Of a stretch of 64,000 nucleotides of DNA, positions 1 through 7,125 are shown one piece after another. Numbering within the stretch: the stretch's first letter is position 1; each line of letters opens with the position of its first letter. The DNA lies in NCBI RefSeq assembly GCF_004151235.1, contig NZ_JUIV01000002.1, forward strand, positions 558,001 through 622,000. The letters run 5' to 3'. A program made the position numbers and the translations under genes. This stretch comes from Flavobacterium anhuiense (GTDB lineage Bacteria; Bacteroidota; Bacteroidia; Flavobacteriales; Flavobacteriaceae). The notes beneath the pieces are model-generated. The model ran no database searches. It worked only from the letters and a program-made list of their open reading frames with translations, and was not told where the DNA came from.

Positions 1-597
1 CAGCCAATTAAATTTGGAGCGCATTTGGTTATCCATTCTGCGACAAAATTAATCGACGGACAAGGACGTGTTTTAGGCGGCGTTACAGTTGGGGATGCAG
101 AATTAATCAGACAGATTTATTTGTTTTCAAGAAATACAGGACCAGCTTTATCACCGTTTAATGCTTGGGTTCTTTCAAAAAGTTTAGAAACATTGGCAGT
201 TCGCGTTGAGAGACATTGCGAAAATGCTTTAAAAGTGGCTGAGTTTTTAGAAAGCCATCCAAATGTAAACAGCGTAAAATACCCGTTCTTGAAATCGCAT
301 CCACAATACGAAATTGCTAAAAAGCAAATGAAAGCTGGTGGAAACATTATCGCATTTGAAATTAAAGGAGGAATTGAAGCGGGGAGAAAATTCTTGAACT
401 CAATTCAACTTTGTTCTTTATCTGCAAATATTGGAGATACAAGAACAATTGTTACGCATCCAGCTTCTACAACACACAGTAAATTATCTGAAGAAGATCA
501 ATTGGCAGTTGGAATCACGCAAGGTTTAGTTCGTGTTTCTGTTGGTTTAGAAACTGTTGAAGATGTAATTGCAGATTTGAAACAAGCATTAGCTTAA
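1..597 (+). CDS. metZ: O-succinylhomoserine sulfhydrylase-type PLP enzyme, C-terminal part (cut by window edge)
   Basis: The frame is open from base 1, so the 5' end lies outside the window; 198 codons are visible of a family usually 380-400 residues long. The motif HSATKLIDGQGR (residues 12-23 of the visible part) holds the PLP-binding lysine at residue 16. The GQGR form is typical of MetZ rather than of cystathionine gamma-synthase, which usually reads HSTTKY. The conserved C-terminal stretches THPASTTHS and GLVRVSVGLE follow. Enzymes of this Cys/Met PLP family put sulfide onto an activated homoserine to make homocysteine, which fits the sulfate-reduction and methionine genes downstream. 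A strong hairpin terminator follows. The family is certain; the exact substrate (O-acetyl or O-succinyl homoserine) is inferred. Confidence 0.85.
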   Translation, partial: QPIKFGAHLVIHSATKLIDGQGRVLGGVTVGDAELIRQIYLFSRNTGPALSPFNAWVLSKSLETLAVRVERHCENALKVAEFLESHPNVNSVKYPFLKSHPQYEIAKKQMKAGGNIIAFEIKGGIEAGRKFLNSIQLCSLSANIGDTRTIVTHPASTTHSKLSEEDQLAVGITQGLVRVSVGLETVEDVIADLKQALA

Positions 598-623
598 TTA
601 TATATTTCAATTTTCGATTTAAT

Positions 624-674
624 AAGACGATTTTTGGCTGTAAATTTATTACAGTTCAAAATCGTCTTTTTTTT
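624..674 (+). terminator. Rho-independent terminator after metZ
   Basis: AAGACGATTTT (624-634) pairs with AAAATCGTCTT (658-668), with an inner CTGTAA/TTACAG pairing, followed by a T run to 674. It closes the metZ transcript before the RDD gene. Confidence 0.85.
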
Positions 675-736
675 AAGATTGTTTTATAAAAAATATACTT
701 TTGTTTTAGACGGAGAATATTAATGTCAATTAGTTT

Positions 737-1240
737 ATGAGCGATAGAATTTACATTCTTGATAAAAAGTTACTAGCTTCAGATAGAAAGCGTTTTGAAA
801 GTGGTATTGTTGATTTTATCTTTGTTTTTATTTTAATTTTTGTTTCTGGTTTTATAATTGTAATAACCGGAAATATTTTTAACTGGGATATATTCTCTGT
901 TTGGGATCGGTTTATTACTGATTCCACTTACTTAGCATTTTTTACTTTTTTGATGCTAAATTATTTTTTTATGGAATGTTTTTTTGGTGCGACCATGGGG
1001 AAGTTTGCTGCGGGTATTGTGGTTGTTACTGAAAATGGTACAAAACCAAACTTTGTTAAGATTCTTGTTCGTACCTTGTGTCGCTTAATTCCTTTTGATA
1101 TATTTTCCTTTTTAGGAAAATCTGGCGGTTTCTGGCATGATTCTATATCAAAAACGCATGTGGTAGTGAGAAGGGAACTTGAAAAAGATATGGAAATCTT
1201 TTATCAGATTGATTTAATTGGAGAGAAAGAAGTAGTTTGA
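737..1240 (+). CDS. RDD family membrane protein
   Basis: A 167-residue membrane protein with the three RDD-family landmarks. An N-terminal Arg...Asp pair (R19, D26) opens the first membrane helix at about 23-46. A second hydrophobic stretch at 62-85 leads into FFGATMGKFAAGIVVV. The C-terminal part has RTLCRLIPFDIFSFLG and a GFWHDSISKTHVV end, which matches the usual xWHDxxsxT signature. RDD proteins are small integral membrane proteins, mostly without a known role; some have been linked to ion exchange. The gene stands alone between a terminator and the Rrf2 promoter, so its placement in the sulfur region may be chance. The ATG at 737 is used because an upstream ATG at 723 runs into a stop. 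Confidence 0.8.
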   Translation: MSDRIYILDKKLLASDRKRFESGIVDFIFVFILIFVSGFIIVITGNIFNWDIFSVWDRFITDSTYLAFFTFLMLNYFFMECFFGATMGKFAAGIVVVTENGTKPNFVKILVRTLCRLIPFDIFSFLGKSGGFWHDSISKTHVVVRRELEKDMEIFYQIDLIGEKEVV

Positions 1241-1269
1241 TAGATTTAGTAGAATTTAACTTTATTCTT

Positions 1270-1301
1270 TTGTGATTGTTCGAACAAAAAGCATATTTTT
1301 G
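1270..1301 (+). promoter_or_regulatory. Bacteroidota-type promoter with internal 12-bp palindrome, upstream of the Rrf2 gene
   Basis: TTG (1270-1272), a 21-bp spacer and TATTTTTG (1294-1301) match the TTG-N(17-23)-TAnnTTTG consensus. Inside the spacer is a perfect palindrome, TTGTTCGAACAA (1276-1287), placed where a bound dimer would block RNA polymerase. An autoregulatory operator for the Rrf2 protein is the simplest reading; this is inference from position and symmetry. Confidence 0.6.
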
Positions 1302-1361
1302 TTGTTTAATAATTTGCAGCAATCAATTAACTCTTGAAAACCTGTAATCTAAAACATAAAC

Positions 1362-1772
1362 ATGCTTTCAAAAAAGACAAAATACGGAATCAAAGCTTTG
1401 ACTTATTTAGCAAGACGCGAAAATAACGAACCAGTACAGATTGCCGAAATTGCGAAAAGCGAACATATTTCGATAAAATTTTTAGAAAGTATTTTACTGC
1501 TGTTAAGAAACTCAGGATTTCTTGGAGCGAAAAAAGGAAAAGGCGGTGGTTATTATTTGATAAAAGATCCAAAAGATATTAGCATGGCGAAAGTCTACCG
1601 TATTCTGGAAGGGCCAATTGCATTATTGCCTTGCGCAAGCCATAATTTCTACGAAAGATGCGATGACTGCGATGATGAATCAACCTGTGCTGCAAGACGT
1701 TTAATGACAGAGGTTAGAGATAATACACTTAAAATATTAGAAAGTAATTCTTTGGCAGATATTGCGTTTTAG
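1362..1772 (+). CDS. Rrf2 family transcriptional regulator with four-cysteine motif
   Basis: A 136-residue winged-helix regulator of the Rrf2 family. The N-terminus (MLSKKTKYGIKALTYLAR) and the recognition region (HISIKFLESILLLLRNSGFL) are typical, followed by the KGKGGGYYL wing at about 53-65. The C-terminal part holds four cysteines, C91, C100, C103 and C109. Rrf2 members use such cysteines for an Fe-S cluster (IscR, NsrR), while others (CymR) sense sulfur metabolites through a partner. It sits next to metZ, two sulfite-type exporters and the cys operon, so control of sulfur assimilation is the natural guess. A palindrome lies in its own promoter and a related TTG-N6-CAA site lies in the promoter of the exporter/cys operon. 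Family is secure; the ligand is unknown. Confidence 0.88.
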   Translation: MLSKKTKYGIKALTYLARRENNEPVQIAEIAKSEHISIKFLESILLLLRNSGFLGAKKGKGGGYYLIKDPKDISMAKVYRILEGPIALLPCASHNFYERCDDCDDESTCAARRLMTEVRDNTLKILESNSLADIAF

Positions 1773-1794
1773 AATTTACTCTTTATTCAAATAA

Positions 1795-1825
1795 AAAGAC
1801 CAATTCAAATCATGAATTGGTCTTT
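1795..1825. terminator. Bidirectional terminator between convergent genes
   Basis: AAAGACCAATTC (1795-1806) pairs with GAATTGGTCTTT (1814-1825), a 12-bp perfect stem with A-rich and T-rich flanks. It lies between the ends of the Rrf2 gene (+) and the first TauE/SafE gene (-), so it can serve both. Confidence 0.85.
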
Positions 1826-1847
1826 CTGTTTTTATATGTTTTCAATA

Positions 1848-2630
1848 CTAAAATATCAATTTGTATCCAGCTAAGAAAAGCATTACTGCAATCGCATTTC
1901 TAAGAAACTGATCGGGTACTTTTCCGCTTAACATACTTCCGCAATATATTCCAGGAAGTGATCCCATTAACAATTGTCCTAATAAGCCAATGTCTAAATT
2001 TCCCATCGAAGCATGTCCGATTCCAGCAACTAAAGTTAAAGGAACAGCATGCGCAATTTCAGTTCCCACTAATCTTGGTGTTGGTAATAATGGATAAAGG
2101 AAAAATAAAGTTACAGTTCCTAAAGCTCCAGCTCCGATAGAAGTCAATGTTACGGTAGCTCCCAATAAAACTCCAATTCCAATAGTCAGCATATTTTGAG
2201 TAGTGCTTTCGCTGTGGAATTTATCACCAGCATGTTTCTGAGAAAATTTCAAAAGCCTTTTTTTGAATATAATAGCAACAGAAGTAAATAATAATGCCCA
2301 GCCTAAACTGTATTTAATAACTCTATTGATGGTTTCAATATCAGTTTTTATGCTGTTTAAAATCCATAATGTCAATAAAGCGGCGGGAACGCTTCCTAAA
2401 GTCAGCCAACCCGTAATTTTCCAATTGATGTTGCCTTTTTTGTTGTGTACAAATACACCTCCGGCTTTAGTAAACGCGGCATATAATAAATCGGTTCCTA
2501 CCGCGGTTGTTGGCGGAATATTAAAGTATAATAAAATTGGCGTCATCAAAGAACCGCCTCCTACACCGGTTAACCCAACAATAAATCCAACTACTAAGCC
2601 TGCAATGACAAGACCAATCTGAAAATCCAT
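1848..2630 (-). CDS. TauE/SafE family anion exporter (260 aa)
   Basis: A multi-pass inner-membrane protein of the TauE/SafE (DUF81) family, of usual length. The two halves repeat the family pattern: GLTGVGGGSLMTPILLYF near residues 20-37 and TLTSIGAGALGTVTLFFLYP near 160-180. Members move sulfite, sulfoacetate or related anions out of the cell, or take up sulfur compounds. It is transcribed away from the cys operon and converges on the Rrf2 gene. A second, unrelated-looking TauE/SafE protein is encoded on the other side of the intergenic region. One of the two may vent excess sulfite made by CysH; which anion it carries cannot be read from the sequence. Confidence 0.85.
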   Translation of the reverse strand: MDFQIGLVIAGLVVGFIVGLTGVGGGSLMTPILLYFNIPPTTAVGTDLLYAAFTKAGGVFVHNKKGNINWKITGWLTLGSVPAALLTLWILNSIKTDIETINRVIKYSLGWALLFTSVAIIFKKRLLKFSQKHAGDKFHSESTTQNMLTIGIGVLLGATVTLTSIGAGALGTVTLFFLYPLLPTPRLVGTEIAHAVPLTLVAGIGHASMGNLDIGLLGQLLMGSLPGIYCGSMLSGKVPDQFLRNAIAVMLFLAGYKLIF

Positions 2631-2941
2631 AAAAAAAATTTGGCGCTAAAATAATAACATTTTTACAATTATCCTATAGATTTGGTAGAGATTAAATGTG
2701 TATTTTTACAAATCACAAAATTAGGCTGTGCTGTTAAGATTTTAAGGAGCAGTGCATAATTTGTTAAATTAATTTACTAATCGTTCTTTAAATGTCTTTT
2801 ATGTTGGTTTAGAGTAGAATAGCTATTGTAAAAAAGTAAATATATTATTTTGATATTTCAAAATATGTAGTACATTTGCAAAGTAATCTACTAAGCCGAT
2901 AGGGTAATGGATTTTTAAGAGCAAAAACAAATTCTTAAAAC
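2631..2941 (+). promoter_or_regulatory. Divergent intergenic region with the promoter of the exporter/cysHDN operon
   Basis: This 311-bp gap separates the two divergent TauE/SafE genes. TTG (2850-2852), an 18-bp spacer and TACATTTG (2871-2878) make a good Bacteroidota promoter reading right, about 60 bp before the second exporter. An inverted repeat TTTTGA-TATT-TCAAAA (2848-2863) covers the -33 element, a likely repressor site. A weaker minus-strand -7 match (CAAAATTA on the + strand, 2716-2723) may serve the left gene, without a clear -33. I see no RNA gene or riboswitch here. Confidence 0.55.
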
Positions 2942-3844
2942 ATGGAAAATGAACTTAAGTTAAACAACACAACGGTAAAGTCTAATGCTTTGTCAAAGGA
3001 AAATTTATGGGTTGTGATACCTGTACTTTTGTTGTTAGGTTTAGTAGCTACACTAATTTATAATCATCACGCTGAATTTTCGTGGAATGGTTTTGTTCAA
3101 GGATTTGATGAAAATCTTTTAGCATTCTTTTTAATTGGTGTTTTTGCTCAATTAGTAGATGGTGCTTTAGGAATGGGATATGGAGCAACTTCAACATCGT
3201 TTTTATTAGCTTATGGAGTTCCGCCGGTTGTGAGTAGTACAGCGGTTCACGTTTCAGAAATGTTTACAACGGGAGCGTCGGCACTTTCTCATCATCGTTT
3301 CGGAAACATCAATAAAAAATTGGTAAAGCATTTATTAATTCCGGGAGTTTTAGGTTCTATTACAGGAGCTTATTTATTGTCTGATGTAATTGACGGTGAT
3401 GTTATTAAGCCTTTTATTGCAGTTTACATGATTGTTTTGGCTTCGATTATTATCAAAAAAGCGTTGAAGAAAAATGTTGAAAAAAAGAAAACTAAAAAAT
3501 TAGGCGTTTTAGCTGTTTTTGGTGGTTTTATGGATTCAGTTGGTGGTGGAGGCTGGGGACCAATCGTAACTTCAACATTATTAGGAAGAGGAAGAAACCC
3601 TAAATATACAATTGGTTCTGTTAATGCTGCTGAGTTTGCAATTTCATTTGCAAGCGGAATCACATTCATGCTTTTTGGAGGAATTCATGGGTGGCAGGTT
3701 ATAATCGGATTAATCGCTGGAGGGGTTATTGCAGCGCCAATTGCGGCATTTTTAGTGACTAGAATTAAAAGAAAACCAATGATGATTGCGGTTGGGATTC
3801 TAATTATAATATTGAGTTTAAAAACATTATCTAAATTATTGTAA
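2942..3844 (+). CDS. TauE/SafE family sulfite-type exporter (300 aa), first gene of the cys operon
   Basis: A 300-residue TauE/SafE membrane protein, longer than the first one by an N-terminal segment (residues 1-45) containing one extra hydrophobic helix. Family motifs are QLVDGALGMGYGATSTSFLL near 76-95 and GGFMDSVGGGGWGPIVTSTL near 193-212; the Gly-rich loops lie in the transport core. It lies 26 bp before cysH and is very likely cotranscribed with it. Exporters of this type commonly accompany assimilatory sulfate reduction in Bacteroidota and are thought to handle sulfite or sulfate. The direction of transport is not visible in the sequence. Confidence 0.87.
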   Translation: MENELKLNNTTVKSNALSKENLWVVIPVLLLLGLVATLIYNHHAEFSWNGFVQGFDENLLAFFLIGVFAQLVDGALGMGYGATSTSFLLAYGVPPVVSSTAVHVSEMFTTGASALSHHRFGNINKKLVKHLLIPGVLGSITGAYLLSDVIDGDVIKPFIAVYMIVLASIIIKKALKKNVEKKKTKKLGVLAVFGGFMDSVGGGGWGPIVTSTLLGRGRNPKYTIGSVNAAEFAISFASGITFMLFGGIHGWQVIIGLIAGGVIAAPIAAFLVTRIKRKPMMIAVGILIIILSLKTLSKLL

Positions 3845-3870
3845 AAGATAATTTTAGAAAGGAGAGATTT

Positions 3871-4581
3871 ATGAGTGCGAGTATTGTACAAGAATTATTA
3901 GAGAAAACTGCAGCTCTTTCGCTTGACGAAACCTTAGTTTTTTTAGCAAAAGAATTTCCGGGAAAAGTGATTTTTTCTACTTCTTTCGGTCAGGAGGATC
4001 AGGTAATTACTGATTTTATTGCAAAAAGTAACACCGATATTAAGGTGTTTACTTTAGATACAGGAAGATTATTTCAGGAAACGTATGATGTTTTTCATAA
4101 AACATTAAAAAAATACAAAAGACCAATCGAGGTTTATTTTCCAGAAGCGGCATCAGTAGAAAAATTGTTGCAGGAAAAGGGACCAAACAGCTTTTACGAT
4201 TCAGTAGAAAATAGAAAAGAATGCTGTTTTATTCGAAAAGTAGTTCCGTTACGAAAAGCTTTAGCTGGAAACTCAGTTTGGATTACGGGTTTAAGGGCAG
4301 AACAATCAGAAAACAGACAAGATTTAAGTTTGTTTGAATATGACGGAAACTTCGAAATCATAAAATTCAATCCGTTATTAAAATGGACTTTAGAAGAAGT
4401 TGAAACGTATTTGTCAGAAAACAATGTTCCTCAAAATGCTTTACATAAACAAGGTTTCGTAAGCATTGGATGTGCGCCTTGTACGAGAGCGATTTTCCCT
4501 GGAGAAGATATCAGAGCTGGAAGATGGTGGTGGGAATCAAGTCATAAAGAGTGTGGTTTGCATAGCGCTAAGAAAGAGTAG
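3871..4581 (+). CDS. cysH: Assimilatory APS reductase (CysH family, Fe-S type)
   Basis: A 236-residue thiol-dependent reductase that turns adenylyl sulfate into sulfite plus AMP. The N-terminal SFGQEDQVI loop binds the nucleotide, and the catalytic cysteine is in the C-terminal KECGLH (C228). The pairs C118-C119 and C201-C204 (KECC and CAPC) are the four ligands of the [4Fe-4S] cluster that marks direct APS reductases; PAPS reductases lack them. This fits the absence of an APS kinase gene nearby. AGAAAGGAG just before ATG 3871 is one of the few clear Shine-Dalgarno sites in the window and decides the start. It lies between the exporter and cysD. Confidence 0.95.
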   Translation: MSASIVQELLEKTAALSLDETLVFLAKEFPGKVIFSTSFGQEDQVITDFIAKSNTDIKVFTLDTGRLFQETYDVFHKTLKKYKRPIEVYFPEAASVEKLLQEKGPNSFYDSVENRKECCFIRKVVPLRKALAGNSVWITGLRAEQSENRQDLSLFEYDGNFEIIKFNPLLKWTLEEVETYLSENNVPQNALHKQGFVSIGCAPCTRAIFPGEDIRAGRWWWESSHKECGLHSAKKE

Positions 4582-4680
4582 ACTTTTTAGAAGCAAGAAG
4601 AAAGAGGCAAGACTTTTTGCTAGAGCATAGAATAAAGATTATAGAATAAAGAGTGGAGATTTTAGATTAGGTGAAAAACT

Positions 4681-4700
4681 TGAAACTTTAAACCTGAAAC
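4681..4700 (+). repeat. 20-bp leader word TGAAACTTTAAACCTGAAAC, copy 1
   Basis: TGAAACTTTAAACCTGAAAC lies 37 bp before cysD. The identical 20 bases recur at 5744-5763, 13 bp before cysN. A degenerate inverted version (GTTTCAGGTTTTAGG) lies upstream of ribonuclease G near 45594. The preceding 50 bp repeat the word AGAATAAAG. Confidence 0.7.
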
Positions 4701-4737
4701 AAAAAAATCCACAAACAAAATATCAAACAAAAAAACA

Positions 4738-5637
4738 ATGAGTTCAGTATTAAAAACAAACGCTTTAGAGAGTGAAGCGATATACATTTTCAGAGAAGTA
4801 ATTTCACAGTTTGACAAACCGGTTTTACTTTTCTCTGGAGGAAAAGATTCTATTACATTGGTGCGTTTGGCGCAAAAAGCATTTTTCCCTGCTAAGATTC
4901 CGTTTCCTCTTTTGCACGTTGATACGGGACACAATTTTCCTGAGACAATCGCTTTCAGAGATAAATTGGTAGAAGAATTAGGTTTAGAGCTGATCGTTCG
5001 TAATGTTCAGGATGCTATTGATGAAGGAAAAGTGGTGGAAGAAACTGGAAAATATTCAAGCCGTAACAGCTTACAGACAACAACACTTTTAGATGCAATT
5101 GAAGAATTTAAGTTTGATGCTTGTATTGGTGGAGCGCGTCGCGATGAAGAAAAAGCAAGAGCTAAAGAACGTATTTTCTCAGTTCGTGATGATTTCGGAC
5201 AATGGGACGAAAAAAATCAGAGACCTGAGTTGTTTGATATTTTGAATGGAAAAATTGAAAATGGGCAAAATGTACGTGTTTTTCCAATTTCAAACTGGAC
5301 AGAATTAGACGTGTGGAGTTATATCGAAAAAGAAAAAATCGAGATTCCGTCAATCTATTTCTCACATAAAAGAAAAGTTTTTTTGAGAGACGGTTTAATC
5401 TGGTCGCATTCTCCTTTTGTGTACCAAGAAGAAGACGAACAAATCGAAGAAAGAATTGTTCGCTTCAGAACCGTTGGAGATATGAGCTGTACAGCAGCTG
5501 TTGAATCTTACGCAGCAACAATAGAAGAAGTAGTTGGAGAAATCAGATCGTCTACTATTTCTGAAAGAGGAGCCAGAATCGATGACAAACGTTCTGAAGC
5601 GGCGATGGAAAAAAGAAAACAACAGGGATACTTTTAA
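4738..5637 (+). CDS. cysD: Sulfate adenylyltransferase subunit 2 (CysD)
   Basis: A 299-residue ATP pyrophosphatase (PP-loop) protein, the catalytic half of ATP sulfurylase. It makes adenylyl sulfate from ATP and sulfate, driven by GTP hydrolysis in CysN. The PP-loop SGGKDS is at residues 33-38. CysD-specific stretches are PLLHVDTGHNFPE, GGARRDEEKARAKER and the C-terminal SERGARIDDKRSEAAMEKRK, which ends normally in GYF. Length is the usual about 300 residues. It follows cysH by 156 bp and precedes cysN by 139 bp; both gaps hold word repeats rather than a terminator, so cotranscription is likely. Confidence 0.97.
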   Translation: MSSVLKTNALESEAIYIFREVISQFDKPVLLFSGGKDSITLVRLAQKAFFPAKIPFPLLHVDTGHNFPETIAFRDKLVEELGLELIVRNVQDAIDEGKVVEETGKYSSRNSLQTTTLLDAIEEFKFDACIGGARRDEEKARAKERIFSVRDDFGQWDEKNQRPELFDILNGKIENGQNVRVFPISNWTELDVWSYIEKEKIEIPSIYFSHKRKVFLRDGLIWSHSPFVYQEEDEQIEERIVRFRTVGDMSCTAAVESYAATIEEVVGEIRSSTISERGARIDDKRSEAAMEKRKQQGYF

Positions 5638-5642
5638 TAATT

Positions 5643-5670
5643 ATGAGTTATGAGTTTTGAATTATGAGTG
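5643..5670 (+). repeat. Heptamer array ATGAGTT x4 (degenerate)
   Basis: Four seven-base units, ATGAGTT, ATGAGTT, TTGAATT and ATGAGTG, lie directly after the cysD stop codon. This is the reverse complement of the AACTCAT array at 45627-45654. Confidence 0.75.
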
Positions 5671-5743
5671 TAATTCCAAACGAAATTTAAAAGTAAAATC
5701 AAGAAAACAAAAACATACGGATTATAAGTTTCAACAGAAAACG

Positions 5744-5763
5744 TGAAACTTTAAACCTGAAAC
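5744..5763 (+). repeat. 20-bp leader word TGAAACTTTAAACCTGAAAC, copy 2
   Basis: Identical to the copy before cysD (4681-4700) and placed 13 bp before the cysN start codon. Confidence 0.75.
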
Positions 5764-5776
5764 AACATAAATTAGA

Positions 5777-7021
5777 ATGGACGTTTTAAAAATAGCAACA
5801 GCAGGAAGTGTAGATGACGGGAAAAGTACTTTGATCGGAAGATTATTGTACGATACAAAATCGTTGACAACTGATAAAATAGAAGCAATCGAAAAAAGCA
5901 GTAAACAAAAAGGATACGATTACCTTGATTTTTCTTTGGCAACTGATGGATTAGTAGCAGAAAGAGAGCAAGGAATCACGATTGATGTTGCGCACATTTA
6001 TTTTTCGACTGCAAAGAAAAGTTACATTATTGCCGATACTCCAGGGCACGTAGAATATACAAGAAACATGGTTACAGGAGCTTCGACTTCTCAGGTTTCT
6101 ATCATTTTGATTGATGCCAGAAAAGGAGTTATCGAGCAGACATACCGTCACTTTTTCATCAATAATTTATTGAGAGTAAAAGAAGTAATCGTTGCCATCA
6201 ACAAAATGGATTTGGTTGATTACTCAGAAGAAGTTTTCAATAAAATCAAAGCTGATTTTGAGGCTTTAAATGCAAAAAGTACTTTCAAAGAGCAAAACGT
6301 AAGTTACATTCCGTTAAGTGCAATCAATGGTGGAAACGTGGTTGACAAATCTGAAAACATGCCTTGGTACGAAGGGCAAACTGTTTTAGAGCATTTAGAA
6401 GGATTACATTCTCATGATGTTTACGAAGCAGGAAAAGCACGTTTTCCAGTTCAGACCGTGATTCGTCCAAAAACAGAAGAATACCACGATTTTAGAGGTT
6501 ATGCCGGAAAATTATACGGAAACTCCATTAAAGTTGGAGATGCAGTAACAGTTCTTCCTTCTTTAACAGAATCAAAAGTATCTAAAATTCATTTCTTCGA
6601 TAAATCATTTGACGAAGCTACTGCAGGTTCTTCAATCACAATCGAATTAGAAAATGATATCAATGTAACGAGAGGTGATATGATTGTAAAATCTGACGAG
6701 CTTCCAAAAATTGAAAAAGATATTACCACAACAGTTTGCTGGATGGACAGTAAAAAACTGGTTCCGGGAACTAAATATTTGGTACAACACAATACAAACA
6801 GAGTTTTAGCAAAGGTAGAAAGCATTAAAAATACAATTGCAACAGATTACTCAGGAACGACAGAAGCTTCACAATTAGCGATTAACGAAATTGGAGAAGT
6901 AACGATCAAATTAAGCAAACCGTTATATTTTGATTCATACAACGAAAACAAATCAAACGGAGCTTTCATCTTAATTGATACAGCAACAAACACAACAGCA
7001 GGAGTAGGATTTATTAGGTAA
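5777..7021 (+). CDS. cysN: Sulfate adenylyltransferase subunit 1, GTPase (CysN)
   Basis: A 414-residue GTPase of the EF-Tu-like family that couples GTP hydrolysis to adenylyl sulfate synthesis with CysD. The P-loop is GSVDDGKST (10-18), DTPGH starts at D87 and the specificity motif NKMD is at 142-145. Two beta-barrel domains follow, with the CysN-type DVNVTRGDM-like turn (here INVTRGDMI). It ends at GVGFIR without a CysC kinase domain, so it is not a CysNC fusion. This agrees with CysH using APS directly. It is shorter than the E. coli protein (about 475 residues), which is usual in Bacteroidota. Confidence 0.96.
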   Translation: MDVLKIATAGSVDDGKSTLIGRLLYDTKSLTTDKIEAIEKSSKQKGYDYLDFSLATDGLVAEREQGITIDVAHIYFSTAKKSYIIADTPGHVEYTRNMVTGASTSQVSIILIDARKGVIEQTYRHFFINNLLRVKEVIVAINKMDLVDYSEEVFNKIKADFEALNAKSTFKEQNVSYIPLSAINGGNVVDKSENMPWYEGQTVLEHLEGLHSHDVYEAGKARFPVQTVIRPKTEEYHDFRGYAGKLYGNSIKVGDAVTVLPSLTESKVSKIHFFDKSFDEATAGSSITIELENDINVTRGDMIVKSDELPKIEKDITTTVCWMDSKKLVPGTKYLVQHNTNRVLAKVESIKNTIATDYSGTTEASQLAINEIGEVTIKLSKPLYFDSYNENKSNGAFILIDTATNTTAGVGFIR

Positions 7022-7125
7022 ACCTGCTATAAGCTTTAAGCAATAAGCCTTAAGCTTAAATGAGGAAAGACACAAAGTTTAAAAAGCTTAGAGCCTAAAG
7101 CTTAAAGCCTAAAGCCAAAAACAAA

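Noticed and set aside
1848..3844. Recent duplication of one exporter gene
   Set aside because: The two TauE/SafE proteins differ in length and share only family motifs.
5643..5670. CRISPR-like short repeats (here and at 45627)
   Set aside because: Units are seven bases, directly tandem and without spacers, and no cas genes are present.
5777..7021. CysNC fusion or hidden APS kinase
   Set aside because: The protein ends after the GTPase barrels, no kinase P-loop follows, and CysH has the Fe-S cysteines of direct APS reductases.
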